A DNA stretch of 64,000 bases from positions 682,001 to 746,000 of the forward strand of contig NZ_CP102772.1 of NCBI RefSeq assembly GCF_026020075.1. The letters run 5' to 3'. The position numbers and the translations under genes are program-made. Below, in pieces: positions 27,204-36,626 of this stretch (positions are counted from its first letter, which is position 1; every line of letters begins with the position of its first letter). Under the pieces are notes generated by a model. That model saw nothing but the letters and a program-made list of their open reading frames with translations. It ran no database searches and was not told the DNA's origin. This DNA is from Bosea sp. NBC_00550 (GTDB taxonomy: Bacteria > Pseudomonadota > Alphaproteobacteria > Rhizobiales > Beijerinckiaceae).

Positions 27204-28460
27204 ATTATTGAATGGAGAACGCGTTATCCGATCAGGTTGCGGTGCAACCTGATCGGCGCGTGCTCCAGCGGCATGTGCTTTGAGCAGGTCGCGCGCGATC
27301 ACGACCTTCTGGACCTCGCTGGCACCCTCGTAGATGCGCAGCGCCCTGATCTCCCTGTAGAGTTCCTCCACCTTGACGCCCTTGGTGACGCCGAGGCCGC
27401 CATGGATCTGGACGGCCCGGTCGATCACGCGCTGGGCGTTCTCCGTCGCGATGAGCTTGGCGAGCGCGGCCTCGCGGGTGACGCGCGCCGCGCCGCGGTC
27501 CTTGGTCCAGGCGGCGCGGTAGACGAGGAGGGCGGCGGCATCGACCTCCGCCGCGCTGTCGGCGATGGCCGCCTGCGAGAGCTGGAGGTCGCCGAGCGTA
27601 CCGCCGAAGAGCTTGCGGCCATTGGCATGGGCGAGGGTCTCGTGCAGCGCCCGCCTGGCGAAGCCGAGCGCGGCGGCGCCGACCGTCGAGCGGAAGATGT
27701 CGAGCGTCGCCATCGCGACCTTGAAACCATCGCCGGGCCCGCCGATGCGGTTATCGAGCGGCACGCGGCAGCTCTCGAAGCGCAGCGTCGCGAGCGGATG
27801 CGGCGCGATCACCTCGATGCGTTCGGCAATGGTCAGGCCGGGCGTATCGGCCTCGACCAGGAATGCGGAGAGCCCGCGCGCGCCCGGTGCCTCGCCCGTG
27901 CGGGCGAAGACGACGTAATGGTCGGCGATGCCGCCATTCGAGATCCAGCTCTTCTCGCCGTCGATGCGGACATGGCTGCCACCATCCGGCGTCGCGGTCG
28001 TCGCCATGGCGGCAACGTCCGAACCGGCTTCCTTCTCCGAGAGGGCGAAGGCGGCGATGCGCTTGCCGGCCGCGACATCCGGCAGGATGCGCCGTTTCAT
28101 GTCCTCAGAACCAGCGATGCTGATCGAGCCCGTGCCGAGCCCCTGCATGGCGAAGGAGAAATCGGCGAGGCCGTCATGAGCAGCCAGGATCTCGCGGGCG
28201 AGGCAAAGCGTGCGCACGTCGAGCTTGTCGGAAAGCCCGCCATAGGCAGCCGGCACCACGGCTTTCAGGAAGCCGGCTGCGCCCAAGGCGGCGACACGCG
28301 CCCGGCAGGCCTCGTCGACATCGTCATGCGGCAGGTCTGCAAGATAGGAATCGGCCCAGCCGGAGAGTTCCGCAGCGAAAGCGCGATGGCGCTCCTCGAA
28401 GAACGGCCAGTCCAGAGTATCGCCGAGGATGTCGAGGCCGAGATGAGGAGCGCGGTGCAT
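27201..28460 (-). CDS. Acyl-CoA dehydrogenase
   Basis: A 419-residue FAD-linked acyl-CoA dehydrogenase. Visible features are [15 protein letters not shown] (flavin and substrate loop), [18 protein letters not shown], the [10 protein letters not shown] helix and the catalytic Glu region [20 protein letters not shown] (quoted in parts). It would perform a beta-oxidation-like oxidation in the CoA pathway. The start at MHRAPHLG lies 1 base after the hydratase stop. The last 20 or so residues (from [14 protein letters not shown]) are encoded by a 13-bp inverted repeat and look like an acquired tail. Confidence 0.88.
   Translation of the reverse strand: MHRAPHLGLDILGDTLDWPFFEERHRAFAAELSGWADSYLADLPHDDVDEACRARVAALGAAGFLKAVVPAAYGGLSDKLDVRTLCLAREILAAHDGLADFSFAMQGLGTGSISIAGSEDMKRRILPDVAAGKRIAAFALSEKEAGSDVAAMATTATPDGGSHVRIDGEKSWISNGGIADHYVVFARTGEAPGARGLSAFLVEADTPGLTIAERIEVIAPHPLATLRFESCRVPLDNRIGGPGDGFKVAMATLDIFRSTVGAAALGFARRALHETLAHANGRKLFGGTLGDLQLSQAAIADSAAEVDAAALLVYRAAWTKDRGAARVTREAALAKLIATENAQRVIDRAVQIHGGLGVTKGVKVEELYREIRALRIYEGASEVQKVVIARDLLKAHAAGARADQVAPQPDRITRSPFNN
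27228..27256. repeat. Inverted repeat in the acyl-CoA dehydrogenase 3' end
   Basis: CCGATCAGGTTGC (27228-27240) pairs with 27244-27256 around GGT. It shares the core GATCAGGT with the larger inverted repeat 25 bases away and lies inside the coding region. Confidence 0.8.
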
Positions 28461-28461
28461 A

Positions 28462-29295
28462 TCAGTTGCCCTCGAAGACCGGTTTCCGCTTCTCGGCGAA
28501 GGCATGGTAGGCGCGGGCGAAATCCTCGGTCTGCATGCACAGAGCCTGCGCCACGGCCTCGGCCTCGATCGCGCTCTCGACCGACATCGCCCATTCCATT
28601 TCCAGCATGCGCTTGGTCATGGCATTGGCGAAGGTGGGCCCGTCCGCCAGCTCGGCAGCGAGCGTCTGCGCCTCGGAAAGCGCGGCCTCGGACGCACAGA
28701 GCCGGTTGAGGAAGCCCCAGCGCTCCGCTTCCTCGCCCTTGAGCACGCGGCCGGTGTAGAGCAACTCGGCGGCGCGGCCCTGGCCGATGATGCGTGGCAG
28801 CATCGCGCAGGCGCCCATGTCGCAGCCGGCGAGGCCGACCCGGTTGAACAGGAAGGCGATCTTGCTGCCGGCCGTGCCGAACCTGAGATCGGATGCCATC
28901 GCGACGATGGCGCCGGCCCCTGCGCAGATGCCGTCTATGGCGGCGATGATCGGCTGCGGGCAGGCGCGCATCGCCTTGACCAGCTCGCCCGTCATCCGGG
29001 TGAATTTGAGCAGGTCCTTGGTCTCCATTGCAACCAGCGGGCCGATGATCTCGAAGACGTCGCCGCCCGAGGAGAAATTGCCACCGGCGCCCGTCACCAC
29101 GATCGCCTTGACGTCTTCCTCCTTCTGCGCGGCGAGGAAGAAATCCGTGAGTTCGCGGTAGCTTGCGAAGGTCAGCGGATTCTTTTTCTCAGGCCGGTTG
29201 AGCGTCACCGTCGCGACCTTGCCGGCGACCGAAAGGGCGAAATGCTGCGGCGTGAAGCCGGCCAGCGGCAGGGTGGTGGCGTTGGCGATCGTCAT
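28462..29295 (-). CDS. Enoyl-CoA hydratase/isomerase family protein
   Basis: A 277-residue crotonase-fold protein. The CoA-binding and oxyanion segments are [31 protein letters not shown] and the second loop [17 protein letters not shown]. One catalytic Glu expected after the second loop is replaced ([16 protein letters not shown]), as in several non-hydratase family members, so the exact reaction is open. It overlaps the MarR stop by one base (TGATG) and lies 1 base before the dehydrogenase start, so these genes form one operon. Confidence 0.85.
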   Translation of the reverse strand: MTIANATTLPLAGFTPQHFALSVAGKVATVTLNRPEKKNPLTFASYRELTDFFLAAQKEEDVKAIVVTGAGGNFSSGGDVFEIIGPLVAMETKDLLKFTRMTGELVKAMRACPQPIIAAIDGICAGAGAIVAMASDLRFGTAGSKIAFLFNRVGLAGCDMGACAMLPRIIGQGRAAELLYTGRVLKGEEAERWGFLNRLCASEAALSEAQTLAAELADGPTFANAMTKRMLEMEWAMSVESAIEAEAVAQALCMQTEDFARAYHAFAEKRKPVFEGN

Positions 29296-29843
29296 CAGGC
29301 GTCTCCCTTCGCGGCCCCGTCGGCTGCGTCCTTCGCCCGGCCGGCAATGGCGCGATGAAGCGAGGTCTTGGTCTCGCCGAGCAAGCGGAAGAGCTGCCCG
29401 ATCTCGGGCTGGTCGAGCCCGGCGAAGAGTTCGGCGATCCAGCTTTCGTGACGCTCGGCCATGGCCCTGAAGGCCTTGCGACCCTGCGCCGTCAGCGTGA
29501 GGATTTGCACGCGCCGGTCCTGCGGCGCGGAGCGCTTGTCGACCAACCCATCCGTGACGAGCCCGGCCACGACGGCCGTGACATTGCCGTTCGAGACCAT
29601 CAGCCGCTGCGAGACCTCGCCGACGGTCATGCCGACCACGGTCTTGTCGAGCTGCGCCATCAGGTCGAAGCGCGGCAGCGTGGTCTTGAATTCTTCGCGC
29701 AGCCGGTTGCGGATCTCGGTCTCGATCAGGGTCGAGCAGGTGAGCAGGCGCAGCCAGAGCCTGAGCTCGTCCTTGTGGTCGCCGGGGCGTTCGCTCGCCT
29801 TGGTCTCGCGATCGAGCATCAGGGCGGAAGAGGGCGTGTCCAT
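29295..29843 (-). CDS. MarR family transcriptional regulator
   Basis: A 182-residue MarR regulator. The winged helix is clear: [19 protein letters not shown] (recognition helix), then [17 protein letters not shown] (wing). MarR proteins usually repress the operon they lie in and let go when a phenolic or CoA ligand binds. Here it sits inside the catabolic gene row, one base after the SDR stop, with GGGGAG before the start MDTPSSAL. Two similar AT-rich palindromes in the divergent region 30601-30833 are candidate sites. Confidence 0.92.
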   Translation of the reverse strand: MDTPSSALMLDRETKASERPGDHKDELRLWLRLLTCSTLIETEIRNRLREEFKTTLPRFDLMAQLDKTVVGMTVGEVSQRLMVSNGNVTAVVAGLVTDGLVDKRSAPQDRRVQILTLTAQGRKAFRAMAERHESWIAELFAGLDQPEIGQLFRLLGETKTSLHRAIAGRAKDAADGAAKGDA

Positions 29844-29844
29844 C

Positions 29845-30600
29845 TCAGAACTCCCCGCCATTGATGAGGAGCGACTGGCCGGTGACCGCATCGCTGCCCG
29901 GTCCGCAGAGATAGAGCACCGCGGCGGCGACCTCTTCCGGCGCGATCAGCCGTCCCTGCGGATTGTCCTTGACCATCTCGGCCAGCGCCTGCTCGCGGCT
30001 CTTGCCGGTCTTCGCCGCGATGGCGTCGAGCCCGCTGGCGACCATGTCGGTGTCGGCATAGCCCGGGCAGACGGCGTTGACGGTGACGCCCGAGCGCGCC
30101 GTCTCCAGCGCCAGCGATTTCACGAGCCCGATCACGGCATGCTTCGCCGCCGCATAGGCACTCACATAGGCGTAGCCGCGATGTCCGGCCGTCGAGGCGA
30201 TGGCGATCAGCCGGCCGCGCTGGCGCTCCAGCATGCCCGGTAGCACGGCATGGAACAGATTGACGGTGCCGATCAGGTTGATCTCGACCATGCGGCGGAA
30301 GCGCTCGCTATCGCTGCGCATGAACGGGCCGGTCTCGACCGCGCCGGCATTGGCGATCGCGATGTCGAAGGCACGTCCGCCGGAGAGTTGATCCAGGGCA
30401 GCGGAAACCGAACTCTCGTCGCGCACGTCGCAGGTCGCGAAATCGGCTGCCGCGCTGGCTGCAACGGCATCCCGCAAGGCAGCCTCGTCGCGGCCGAGAA
30501 TGCTGACCTGCGCCCCTGCCTGTGTCAGCATGGCGGCGATGGCGCGGCCGATGCCACGTCCGCCTCCCGTCACCAGCGCGCGCTGTCCCTGCAGAGTCAT
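29845..30600 (-). CDS. SDR family oxidoreductase (3-hydroxyacyl-CoA dehydrogenase-like)
   Basis: A 251-residue short-chain dehydrogenase: TGGGRGIGRAIAAM at the N-terminus, NAGAVETGPF, catalytic Ser in ASTAGHRGYAYVS and YAAAKHAV. It resembles the SDR-type 3-hydroxyacyl-CoA or ketoacyl reductase group, which would fit the oxidation step after the hydratase in a beta-oxidation-like route. It is the first gene of the minus-strand operon and faces the monooxygenase/reductase gene across 233 bases. The substrate is inferred from context. Confidence 0.85.
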   Translation of the reverse strand: MTLQGQRALVTGGGRGIGRAIAAMLTQAGAQVSILGRDEAALRDAVAASAAADFATCDVRDESSVSAALDQLSGGRAFDIAIANAGAVETGPFMRSDSERFRRMVEINLIGTVNLFHAVLPGMLERQRGRLIAIASTAGHRGYAYVSAYAAAKHAVIGLVKSLALETARSGVTVNAVCPGYADTDMVASGLDAIAAKTGKSREQALAEMVKDNPQGRLIAPEEVAAAVLYLCGPGSDAVTGQSLLINGGEF

Positions 30601-30626
30601 GACCTTCGACCTCCGTCGTCGAATAT

Positions 30627-30641
30627 ATTTTAAGTCTCAAT
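30627..30641. promoter_or_regulatory. Candidate MarR operator near the SDR
   Basis: ATTTTAAGTCTCAAT, an imperfect AT-rich palindrome 27 bases before the SDR start. Read on the minus strand it gives GACTTAAAATA, close to GGCTTAAAATA of the second site. Position and resemblance are the only evidence. Confidence 0.4.
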
Positions 30642-30775
30642 CAATTTGCAAGCGGCTTGTCTGCGGGCATGCGATGCGGCGATGGTTTTGCGGTATTCGA
30701 TGGCGTTTCCGGTCGTGCTTGGCTCAGTTGTGATGTGCGTGCCGGAAAGGTCGAAAGCCCCTTGAGTTCAAAATC

Positions 30776-30791
30776 ATTTTAGGCTTAAAAT
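30776..30791. promoter_or_regulatory. Candidate MarR operator near the monooxygenase gene
   Basis: ATTTTAGGCTTAAAAT, with 6-bp arms ATTTTA/TAAAAT, 43 bases before the plus-strand gene. The pair of sites, one by each promoter, suits a MarR regulator that controls both divergent transcripts. Confidence 0.45.
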
Positions 30792-30833
30792 AATTTCTAG
30801 ACCGGATCGGCCGGTTCCCTGATGGAGGCGTCG

Positions 30834-33158
30834 ATGCGTATCGCGGTTGTGGGCGGCGGGCCGGCTGGCCTCTATTTCGCGCTGCTGATGAAGCGGGACT
30901 GGCCCCAGCTCACCGTCGACGTGTTCGAGCGCAACCAGGCCGACGACACTTTCGGCTTCGGCGTCGTCTTCTCCGACCAGACGCTCGACACCTTCAAGGC
31001 GGCGGATGCGGAGAGCTATGCCGCCATCCGCGACAACTTCGCCTATTGGGACGATATCGAGATCCGCTTCAAGGGTGACACCTACCGCGTGCCCGGCAAC
31101 GGCTTCTGCGGCTGCTCGCGCCGTTCGCTGCTGATGCTGGTGCAGGCGAGGGCGCGCGAACTCGGCGTCAACCTGCATTTCGGAACCGATATCGCCGATA
31201 TCGATACGCTGAAACGCGATTACGACTTGGTCGTCGCTGCCGACGGCATCAACAGCCGCATCCGCGAGAACTGGCGCGAGCGCTTTCAGCCGCAGGTCGA
31301 TCTCAGGCCCAACCACTTCACCTGGATGGGCTCGACCCGCCCCTTCGACGCCTTCACCTTCTTCTTCCAGCAGACCGAGCATGGCGTCTTCATCGCTCAT
31401 TGCTACCAGTACGAAGCAGGGCGCTCGACCTGGGTTCTCGAGACCGACCCCGAGACCTTCGAGAAGGCCGGGCTCGATAAGCTAGACGAAGCGCAGTCGG
31501 CCGCTTTCCTCGAAGGCGTCTTTGCCGACGAGTTGCAGGGTCACAAGCTCATCACCAACCGCTCGCTCTGGCGCAATTTCCCGATGATCCGCTGCCGCAA
31601 TTGGGTGAGCGAGAACGTCGTTCTGATCGGCGACGCCAAGGCGACCGCGCATTTCTCGATCGGCTCCGGCACCAAGCTCGCGATGGAAGATGCCATCGCG
31701 CTGCACAAGGCGATGGGGCAGGCCAAGCTCGATGTCGCTTCCGGCCTAGCTTTGTACGAGAAGCAGCGCCGCGAGGAGGTCGAGAAGACGCAGCACGCGG
31801 CCGATGTCTCGCTGGTCTGGTTCGAGGAGCTCAGGCGCTTCTGGGATTTCGAGCCGCTGCGCTTCGCCTTCGGCCTGATGACGCGCTCGAAGGCGATCAC
31901 CTACGACAATCTGGCGTTGCGTGCGCCGGCGATGGTGTCGGCCGTGGACGAACTGGTCGCCCAGGGGCTCGGCCCGCTGGCGAGACGGCGCAAGGACGGC
32001 TCGCCGGTCCCGCCGGCCTTCCAGCCCTTCAGGCTCCGGGACATGCAGGTCGAGAACCGCATGACCCTCTCGCCGATGTGCCAATATTCGGCACAGGACG
32101 GCCTGCCTGATGACTGGCACCTGATGCATTACGGCTCGCGCTCCATCGGCGGCCCCGGATTGATCTTCACCGAGATGACCTGCGTCGCGCCGGACGCCCG
32201 CATAACCCCCGGCTGCACCGGCCTCTGGAACGACGAGCAGGAAGCGGCTTGGACGCGCATCGTCGCTTTCGTCCACGCTCATTCGGCCGCGAAGATCTGC
32301 CTCCAGCTTGGCCATGCCGGGCGAAAAGGCGCGACCAAGCTGATGTGGGAGGGCATGGACCGGCCGCTCGCCGATGGCGCTTGGCCCATCGTCTCGGCAT
32401 CGCCGCTGCCTTACTATCCGGACAGCCAGGTGCCGCGCGAAATGACGCGGGCGGATATGGACAAGGTGAAGGCCGAATTCGTCGCGGCGGCCGAGCGCGG
32501 CGGACGCGCCGGCTTCGACATGCTGGAGCTGCACTGCGCCCATGGGTATCTGCTCGCGAGTTTCCTCTCGCCGCTGACCAACAAGCGCACGGACGACTAT
32601 GGTGGCTCGGTCGAGAACCGGCTGCGCTTCCCGCTCGAAGTCTTCCGCGCACTGCGCGAGAGCTGGCCGCGCGAGAAGCCGATGTCGGTGCGCGTCTCGG
32701 CGACGGACTGGGCTGATGGCGGGCTCTCGCCGGAGGATTCCGTCGCCATTGCCGAGGCCTTCGCCGCCGAGGGCTGCGATCTCGTCGATGTCTCGACCGG
32801 CCAGACGGTGAAGGAATCCCGGCCCATCTATGGCCGCATGTTCCAGACGCCGTTCTCCGATCGCATCCGCAACGAGGCCGAGGTCGCGACCATGTGCGTC
32901 GGCAACATCACCACGGCCGATCAGGTCAACACCATCGTCGCCGCCGGCCGCGCCGATCTCGTCGCGCTCGGCCGGCCGCATCTGGCCGATCCGTCATTCG
33001 TGCTGCGCGCTGCGGCCTGGTATGGGGTGGATACGGCCCAGCCGGTGCAGTACCAGCCCGGCAAGGACCAGCTCATGCGCAATACGCCGCGCGAGCGCGA
33101 GGATCTGGAAGAGCTGAAGCTCAAGGCCAAGCCGAGCCGCCACGCGCCGGCGGCGTAG
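30834..33158 (+). CDS. 2-aminobenzoyl-CoA monooxygenase/reductase (salicylyl-CoA hydroxylase-like)
   Basis: A 774-residue two-domain flavoprotein. Residues 1-390 are an FAD monooxygenase ([20 protein letters not shown], then [15 protein letters not shown] and [17 protein letters not shown]). Residues 395-770 are an Old Yellow Enzyme-like FMN domain ([16 protein letters not shown], then [14 protein letters not shown] and [13 protein letters not shown]). This fusion matches the 2-aminobenzoyl-CoA monooxygenase/reductase described in Azoarcus evansii, and is often annotated as bifunctional salicylyl-CoA 5-hydroxylase. It would hydroxylate and partly reduce the aromatic ring of anthraniloyl-CoA. 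The ATG at 30834 is preceded by GGAGG. The salicylyl-CoA alternative cannot be excluded from sequence alone. Confidence 0.88.
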   Translation: MRIAVVGGGPAGLYFALLMKRDWPQLTVDVFERNQADDTFGFGVVFSDQTLDTFKAADAESYAAIRDNFAYWDDIEIRFKGDTYRVPGNGFCGCSRRSLLMLVQARARELGVNLHFGTDIADIDTLKRDYDLVVAADGINSRIRENWRERFQPQVDLRPNHFTWMGSTRPFDAFTFFFQQTEHGVFIAHCYQYEAGRSTWVLETDPETFEKAGLDKLDEAQSAAFLEGVFADELQGHKLITNRSLWRNFPMIRCRNWVSENVVLIGDAKATAHFSIGSGTKLAMEDAIALHKAMGQAKLDVASGLALYEKQRREEVEKTQHAADVSLVWFEELRRFWDFEPLRFAFGLMTRSKAITYDNLALRAPAMVSAVDELVAQGLGPLARRRKDGSPVPPAFQPFRLRDMQVENRMTLSPMCQYSAQDGLPDDWHLMHYGSRSIGGPGLIFTEMTCVAPDARITPGCTGLWNDEQEAAWTRIVAFVHAHSAAKICLQLGHAGRKGATKLMWEGMDRPLADGAWPIVSASPLPYYPDSQVPREMTRADMDKVKAEFVAAAERGGRAGFDMLELHCAHGYLLASFLSPLTNKRTDDYGGSVENRLRFPLEVFRALRESWPREKPMSVRVSATDWADGGLSPEDSVAIAEAFAAEGCDLVDVSTGQTVKESRPIYGRMFQTPFSDRIRNEAEVATMCVGNITTADQVNTIVAAGRADLVALGRPHLADPSFVLRAAAWYGVDTAQPVQYQPGKDQLMRNTPREREDLEELKLKAKPSRHAPAA

Positions 33159-33165
33159 GCCCGGA

Positions 33166-34506
33166 TTATTTGCCGCCCTGCGAGCGGCCGGACGGCGAGA
33201 CGTCGGGGATGGTCGGCGCCGTCGTCGGGCGCTCGCCGAAGGGGCTGGCCGAGGGCGGGTTGCGCCTCAGCCGGAAGGTGAGATAGGCGCTCGCGGCAGC
33301 CGAGAGCAGCCCGAGATAAGCCAGCAGCCCGTTGGGGCCGACGACCTGCATGAAGGCGGTCGAGACCAGCGGGCCGATGGCCGAGCCTGTCGCCCAGAGG
33401 AACAGCAGCTGCGCCGACAAGCCCAGCGCCCGCTCGCGGCCGAGCCGGAAATAGGCATGGGCGACAGCGACCGTATAGATCGGCATGCTGCCCGCACCGA
33501 TCAGCGCGAACAGCCCGAACAGCCAGAACCGGGTATGTGGCACGGCGAGCCAGAGCACGGCGCCCAGCGCCAGCGAGCAGAGCACCACAGAGAGCGTGGC
33601 GCTCAGCATGATGATCCGGCTCTCGACGCGGTCGGCCAGCAGTCCGAGCGGCCATTGCAGCATGAGCGCGCCGATCTGGATGCCGGCCGTCAGCAGGATC
33701 GCCCAGGCCTGGTCGAGCCCGATCAGGATGCCGTAGGCCGGCGCGACATTGGTGAGCGCCCCGCCCATCAGCCCGACATAGAGGCAGCCGATGACCGAGG
33801 CCGGCGCATATTGCCAGATCGTGTTGAGCCTGACCGAGACGACCTCGCCTGATTCCGGCCCCTTGGCCTTGGTCATGGCGACGGGGATCAACGCGATCGA
33901 GAAGGCGGCGCTGGCGAACAGGAAGATGTCGCCCGACTGTAGCGAGACATAGCCGACGCCGATCTGCGAGCCGATCAGGGCGAGGCGGTTGAGGATCTGG
34001 TAGAAGCCGAAGACGCGCCCGCGCTGGCCGGCCTTGGCCTGTCCGCTGATCCAGCTTTCGATGCAGATGGCGTGGCCCGCGCCGGCGAAGCCCATCCCCA
34101 GCCGCGAGGCGCCCCAGATATCCAGCGGCGTCATCGCGAAGCTCAAGGTCAGCACGGCCTGCAGCGCCGCGAACACGGCGAAGGCGCGGATATGCCCGAC
34201 GCGGCGGATGAAGGCGGGGATCACGAAGCAGCCGGCCAGGAACCCGACCGAATAGGCCGAGCCCACGAGGCCGATCAGCAGCGGCGCCTTCTGCTCCACC
34301 GCCATCTTCAGCGGCACCACCGTGTTCACGATGGTCGCGGCGACCTGCAGGATGAGCGCGCCGCTGACGATGGCGCCCAGCGCCGCGACGGAGCTGGTCC
34401 TCGGCTCGGCTGGTTTGGTCACGGCGCTTCCGGCCTCCTGCGCAGCCATGGCGAAGGCTTGCTGTCCTTGGGATTGTTGTCCCTGGGGCTGCGATCCCTG
34501 TGACAT
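33166..34506 (-). CDS. MFS transporter
   Basis: A 446-residue major facilitator protein with about 12 hydrophobic segments (for example VAALGAIVSGALILQVAATI, then LLIGLVGSAYSVGFLAGCF). It resembles the YcaD-like MFS subgroup. The loop-2/3 motif region and LGLLADRVESR between segments 8 and 9 are typical. The first 17 residues are Gln/Gly/Ser-rich (SQPQGQQSQGQQ), from a short DNA repeat, and an internal start at residue 20 is possible. It converges with the monooxygenase gene 8 bases away, so it may or may not serve that pathway. Confidence 0.88.
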   Translation of the reverse strand: MSQGSQPQGQQSQGQQAFAMAAQEAGSAVTKPAEPRTSSVAALGAIVSGALILQVAATIVNTVVPLKMAVEQKAPLLIGLVGSAYSVGFLAGCFVIPAFIRRVGHIRAFAVFAALQAVLTLSFAMTPLDIWGASRLGMGFAGAGHAICIESWISGQAKAGQRGRVFGFYQILNRLALIGSQIGVGYVSLQSGDIFLFASAAFSIALIPVAMTKAKGPESGEVVSVRLNTIWQYAPASVIGCLYVGLMGGALTNVAPAYGILIGLDQAWAILLTAGIQIGALMLQWPLGLLADRVESRIIMLSATLSVVLCSLALGAVLWLAVPHTRFWLFGLFALIGAGSMPIYTVAVAHAYFRLGRERALGLSAQLLFLWATGSAIGPLVSTAFMQVVGPNGLLAYLGLLSAAASAYLTFRLRRNPPSASPFGERPTTAPTIPDVSPSGRSQGGK

Positions 34507-34879
34507 AACCGATTCGAGCGTTGAGGTGGGAAAAACGGGCGGAAATCCAGCCTGGCGCAGAATGATGGGCCAATCGGGGCGAAGGGTCGAGAAATTTTCG
34601 CCTCCGCCACGAGAAGCGGTCCGCCATCATGGCGCCGTCTTTCCGTGGCCTTGGGAGCGCCGCGGCGGCAGGCGAACGCCGCGACATCCGCAAAAATTAT
34701 CGATGCGGTTCACCGGCGATTAACCAACAAAGCGCCTTATCGGAACAGAACGAAGTTTGGTTCTCCCGGCATGCTCGGACACATCGCGACGTGCGTCGCG
34801 CTCCCTCGGCTGGAGTGCGAGCGGCGAAGCCGTGTCCGCAGCCGTCGGGCGTAGCGTAAGCGTATCGAGAGTGCGGCGG
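34507..34879. other. Divergent gap with no clear feature
   Basis: About 373 bases between the MFS and DUF2778 genes. It must hold both promoters. I see some GCG-rich imperfect inverted sequence near 34785-34860 but nothing I can name, and no supported small gene. Confidence 0.5.
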
Positions 34880-35962
34880 ATGACCTATGCGACCTATGTG
34901 CGGGAACGTGGCGTGCCTTATGTGCGGTCTCGCCGTCGTCGCCGGCCTCTGCTGAAAGGGTTCTTCCTCGCCGCCGCCCTGAGCTGCGGCGCCATGTCGG
35001 GTTTCTGGATGCTCGGGCAGGGCACGCCGGGAAACGACACCGCGAACGCCCCCTCCGCCAATGCGCGCAAGACGCCGCCAGGCCGTGCCGCTTCGCAGGC
35101 TGCCCCGGCCTATAGCGGCCTGCTCGACCCCGCGTTGTCCGGCAATGCCGCTTCCTTCGTGCCGGGCGCTCCGGTGCGCTCCGCGTTCCAGCCAGCGAAC
35201 CCGGCCCCGTCTTCAACCTCCGTCGCTGCTGCAGAGCAGCCCGCCTTGCCCCTGCCGCCGCAGCCGCCCGTCACCTTGGCGGAGAAGTCCGTGCCGATGC
35301 CCATGCCGGTGCCGCGGCCCCTGGACCTGCTGCCGAAGGCTGGTCCTCAGCAGCCACCCCAGCCGCGCGTCGCGCAGCCGACCGCGCCTCGCCGCAGCCG
35401 CACCGCCGCGGCGACTCCGACGCCCGAGGATAATCGCTCCTTCTTCGACAAGCTCTTCGGCGTGCAGAAGCAGGAGCCGGCCGGTACGGCGCTGGCCTAT
35501 GCCGCGCCGCAGGACGATGTCGTCGATCGCGGGCGCATCACCCGCCTCAGCCCCTCGGCCGGCACGCCGCCGCGCACGGCAGAGGCCGGCACGGCGATCT
35601 ACGATATCGGCGCCAGGATGGTCTACATGCCGAATGGCGAGCGGCTCGAGGCCCATTCCGGCCTCGGCGAGATGATGGACGATGCGCGCTACGCCCATGT
35701 CCGGATGAAGGGCGTCACGCCGCCGCACACCTATACGCTGACCGAGCGCGAGGCCCTGTTCCACGGCGTCCGCGCCATCCGGCTGAACCCGGTCGGCGGC
35801 AGCGGCGCCATTCATGGCCGCGCTGGCCTGCTGGCTCACACCTATCTGCTCGGGCCGCGCGGCGACTCCAATGGCTGCATTTCCTTCAAGGATTACGAGC
35901 GCTTCCTGCAGGCCTTCCTGCGCGGCGAGGTGAAGCGCATCGTGGTGGTGGCCAGCCTTTAA
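34880..35962 (+). CDS. DUF2778 (L,D-transpeptidase-like) envelope protein
   Basis: A 360-residue protein with one membrane segment near residues 25-45 (GFFLAAALSCGAMSGFWML), a long Pro/Ala-rich linker (50-220) and a C-terminal DUF2778 domain (240-360). The domain holds IHGRAGLLAHTYLLGP and RGDSNGCISFKDY, a His and a Ser-x-Gly-Cys arrangement like that of L,D-transpeptidase-type enzymes acting on peptidoglycan. It is thus an anchored periplasmic protein, probably acting on the cell wall. The start MTYATYV is preferred to an upstream frame made of low-complexity sequence. Confidence 0.8.
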   Translation: MTYATYVRERGVPYVRSRRRRRPLLKGFFLAAALSCGAMSGFWMLGQGTPGNDTANAPSANARKTPPGRAASQAAPAYSGLLDPALSGNAASFVPGAPVRSAFQPANPAPSSTSVAAAEQPALPLPPQPPVTLAEKSVPMPMPVPRPLDLLPKAGPQQPPQPRVAQPTAPRRSRTAAATPTPEDNRSFFDKLFGVQKQEPAGTALAYAAPQDDVVDRGRITRLSPSAGTPPRTAEAGTAIYDIGARMVYMPNGERLEAHSGLGEMMDDARYAHVRMKGVTPPHTYTLTEREALFHGVRAIRLNPVGGSGAIHGRAGLLAHTYLLGPRGDSNGCISFKDYERFLQAFLRGEVKRIVVVASL

Positions 35963-35992
35963 ACCGGCGCGGGATTTTCACGGAAACACCCC

Positions 35993-36139
35993 GTCATTCC
36001 GGGGGCCGCCGAAGGCCTGAGCACCGGAACCCATGAAACACACGGTTTCGAAACAGAAGCTGCGGCTACGCCGCCGTCTTTCGTTCCGTCGCTGCCCATG
36101 GATGCTGGGCTCGTCGCTGGCGCGAAGCCCAGGAATGAC
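35993..36139. repeat. Palindromic intergenic repeat
   Basis: About 147 bp from GTCATTCCGGGGG to CCCAGGAATGAC between the DUF2778 and RidA genes, which run in the same direction. It shares GCACCGGAACCCATG-like and GCGAAGCCC-like segments with the copy at 58585-58733. Confidence 0.75.
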
Positions 36140-36199
36140 AGCTGACTCTGCATCGACACGGCGTGCTACAGCCGTTCCAGTTCCGGCAGCGAGGCCAGC

Positions 36200-36595
36200 A
36201 TGCAGCGCGAAGTGATCGAGGTCCCCGTCATCTCCGAAGCCATCCGCAAGCTGGGAGCGCCGACCTCGGCGCTGGTCCGGGCCGGCGATCTGCTCTTCAC
36301 CTGCGGCATGCCTCCGGTCGACATCCGCACCGGTGAGATCGTGGCGGGCGATATCGGGACGCAGACGCACGCCTGCCTCGACGCGCTGGACATGGCGTTG
36401 CGCCACGCCGGCTCGTCGCTGGACAAGGTCGTGAAGGCGACTGTGTTCGTGACCGATCCGGCGCTGATGGGCGCGGTCAACGCCGTCTACAGGGAACATT
36501 TCGGCGAAGGCTTCCCGGCGCGTACCAGCGCCGCGATCAAACCCTGGCCCCTGCCGTTCGACATCGAGATCGAATGCGTGGCGACGCGCGGCTGA
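36200..36595 (+). CDS. RidA family protein
   Basis: A 131-residue RidA-fold protein (LVRAGDLLFTCGMPPVD, then LDALDMALRHAGSSLDKVVKA and PARTSAAIKPWPLPFDIEIEC, in parts). The Arg in ARTSAAIKPWP and the late Glu correspond to residues used by deaminating RidA proteins, so an enamine/imine hydrolase role is plausible. GAGG stands 6 bases before the ATG. It has no operon partner. Confidence 0.85.
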   Translation: MQREVIEVPVISEAIRKLGAPTSALVRAGDLLFTCGMPPVDIRTGEIVAGDIGTQTHACLDALDMALRHAGSSLDKVVKATVFVTDPALMGAVNAVYREHFGEGFPARTSAAIKPWPLPFDIEIECVATRG

Positions 36596-36626
36596 TCAGC
36601 CGCATTCCTGTTCCATCCTGTGAACT

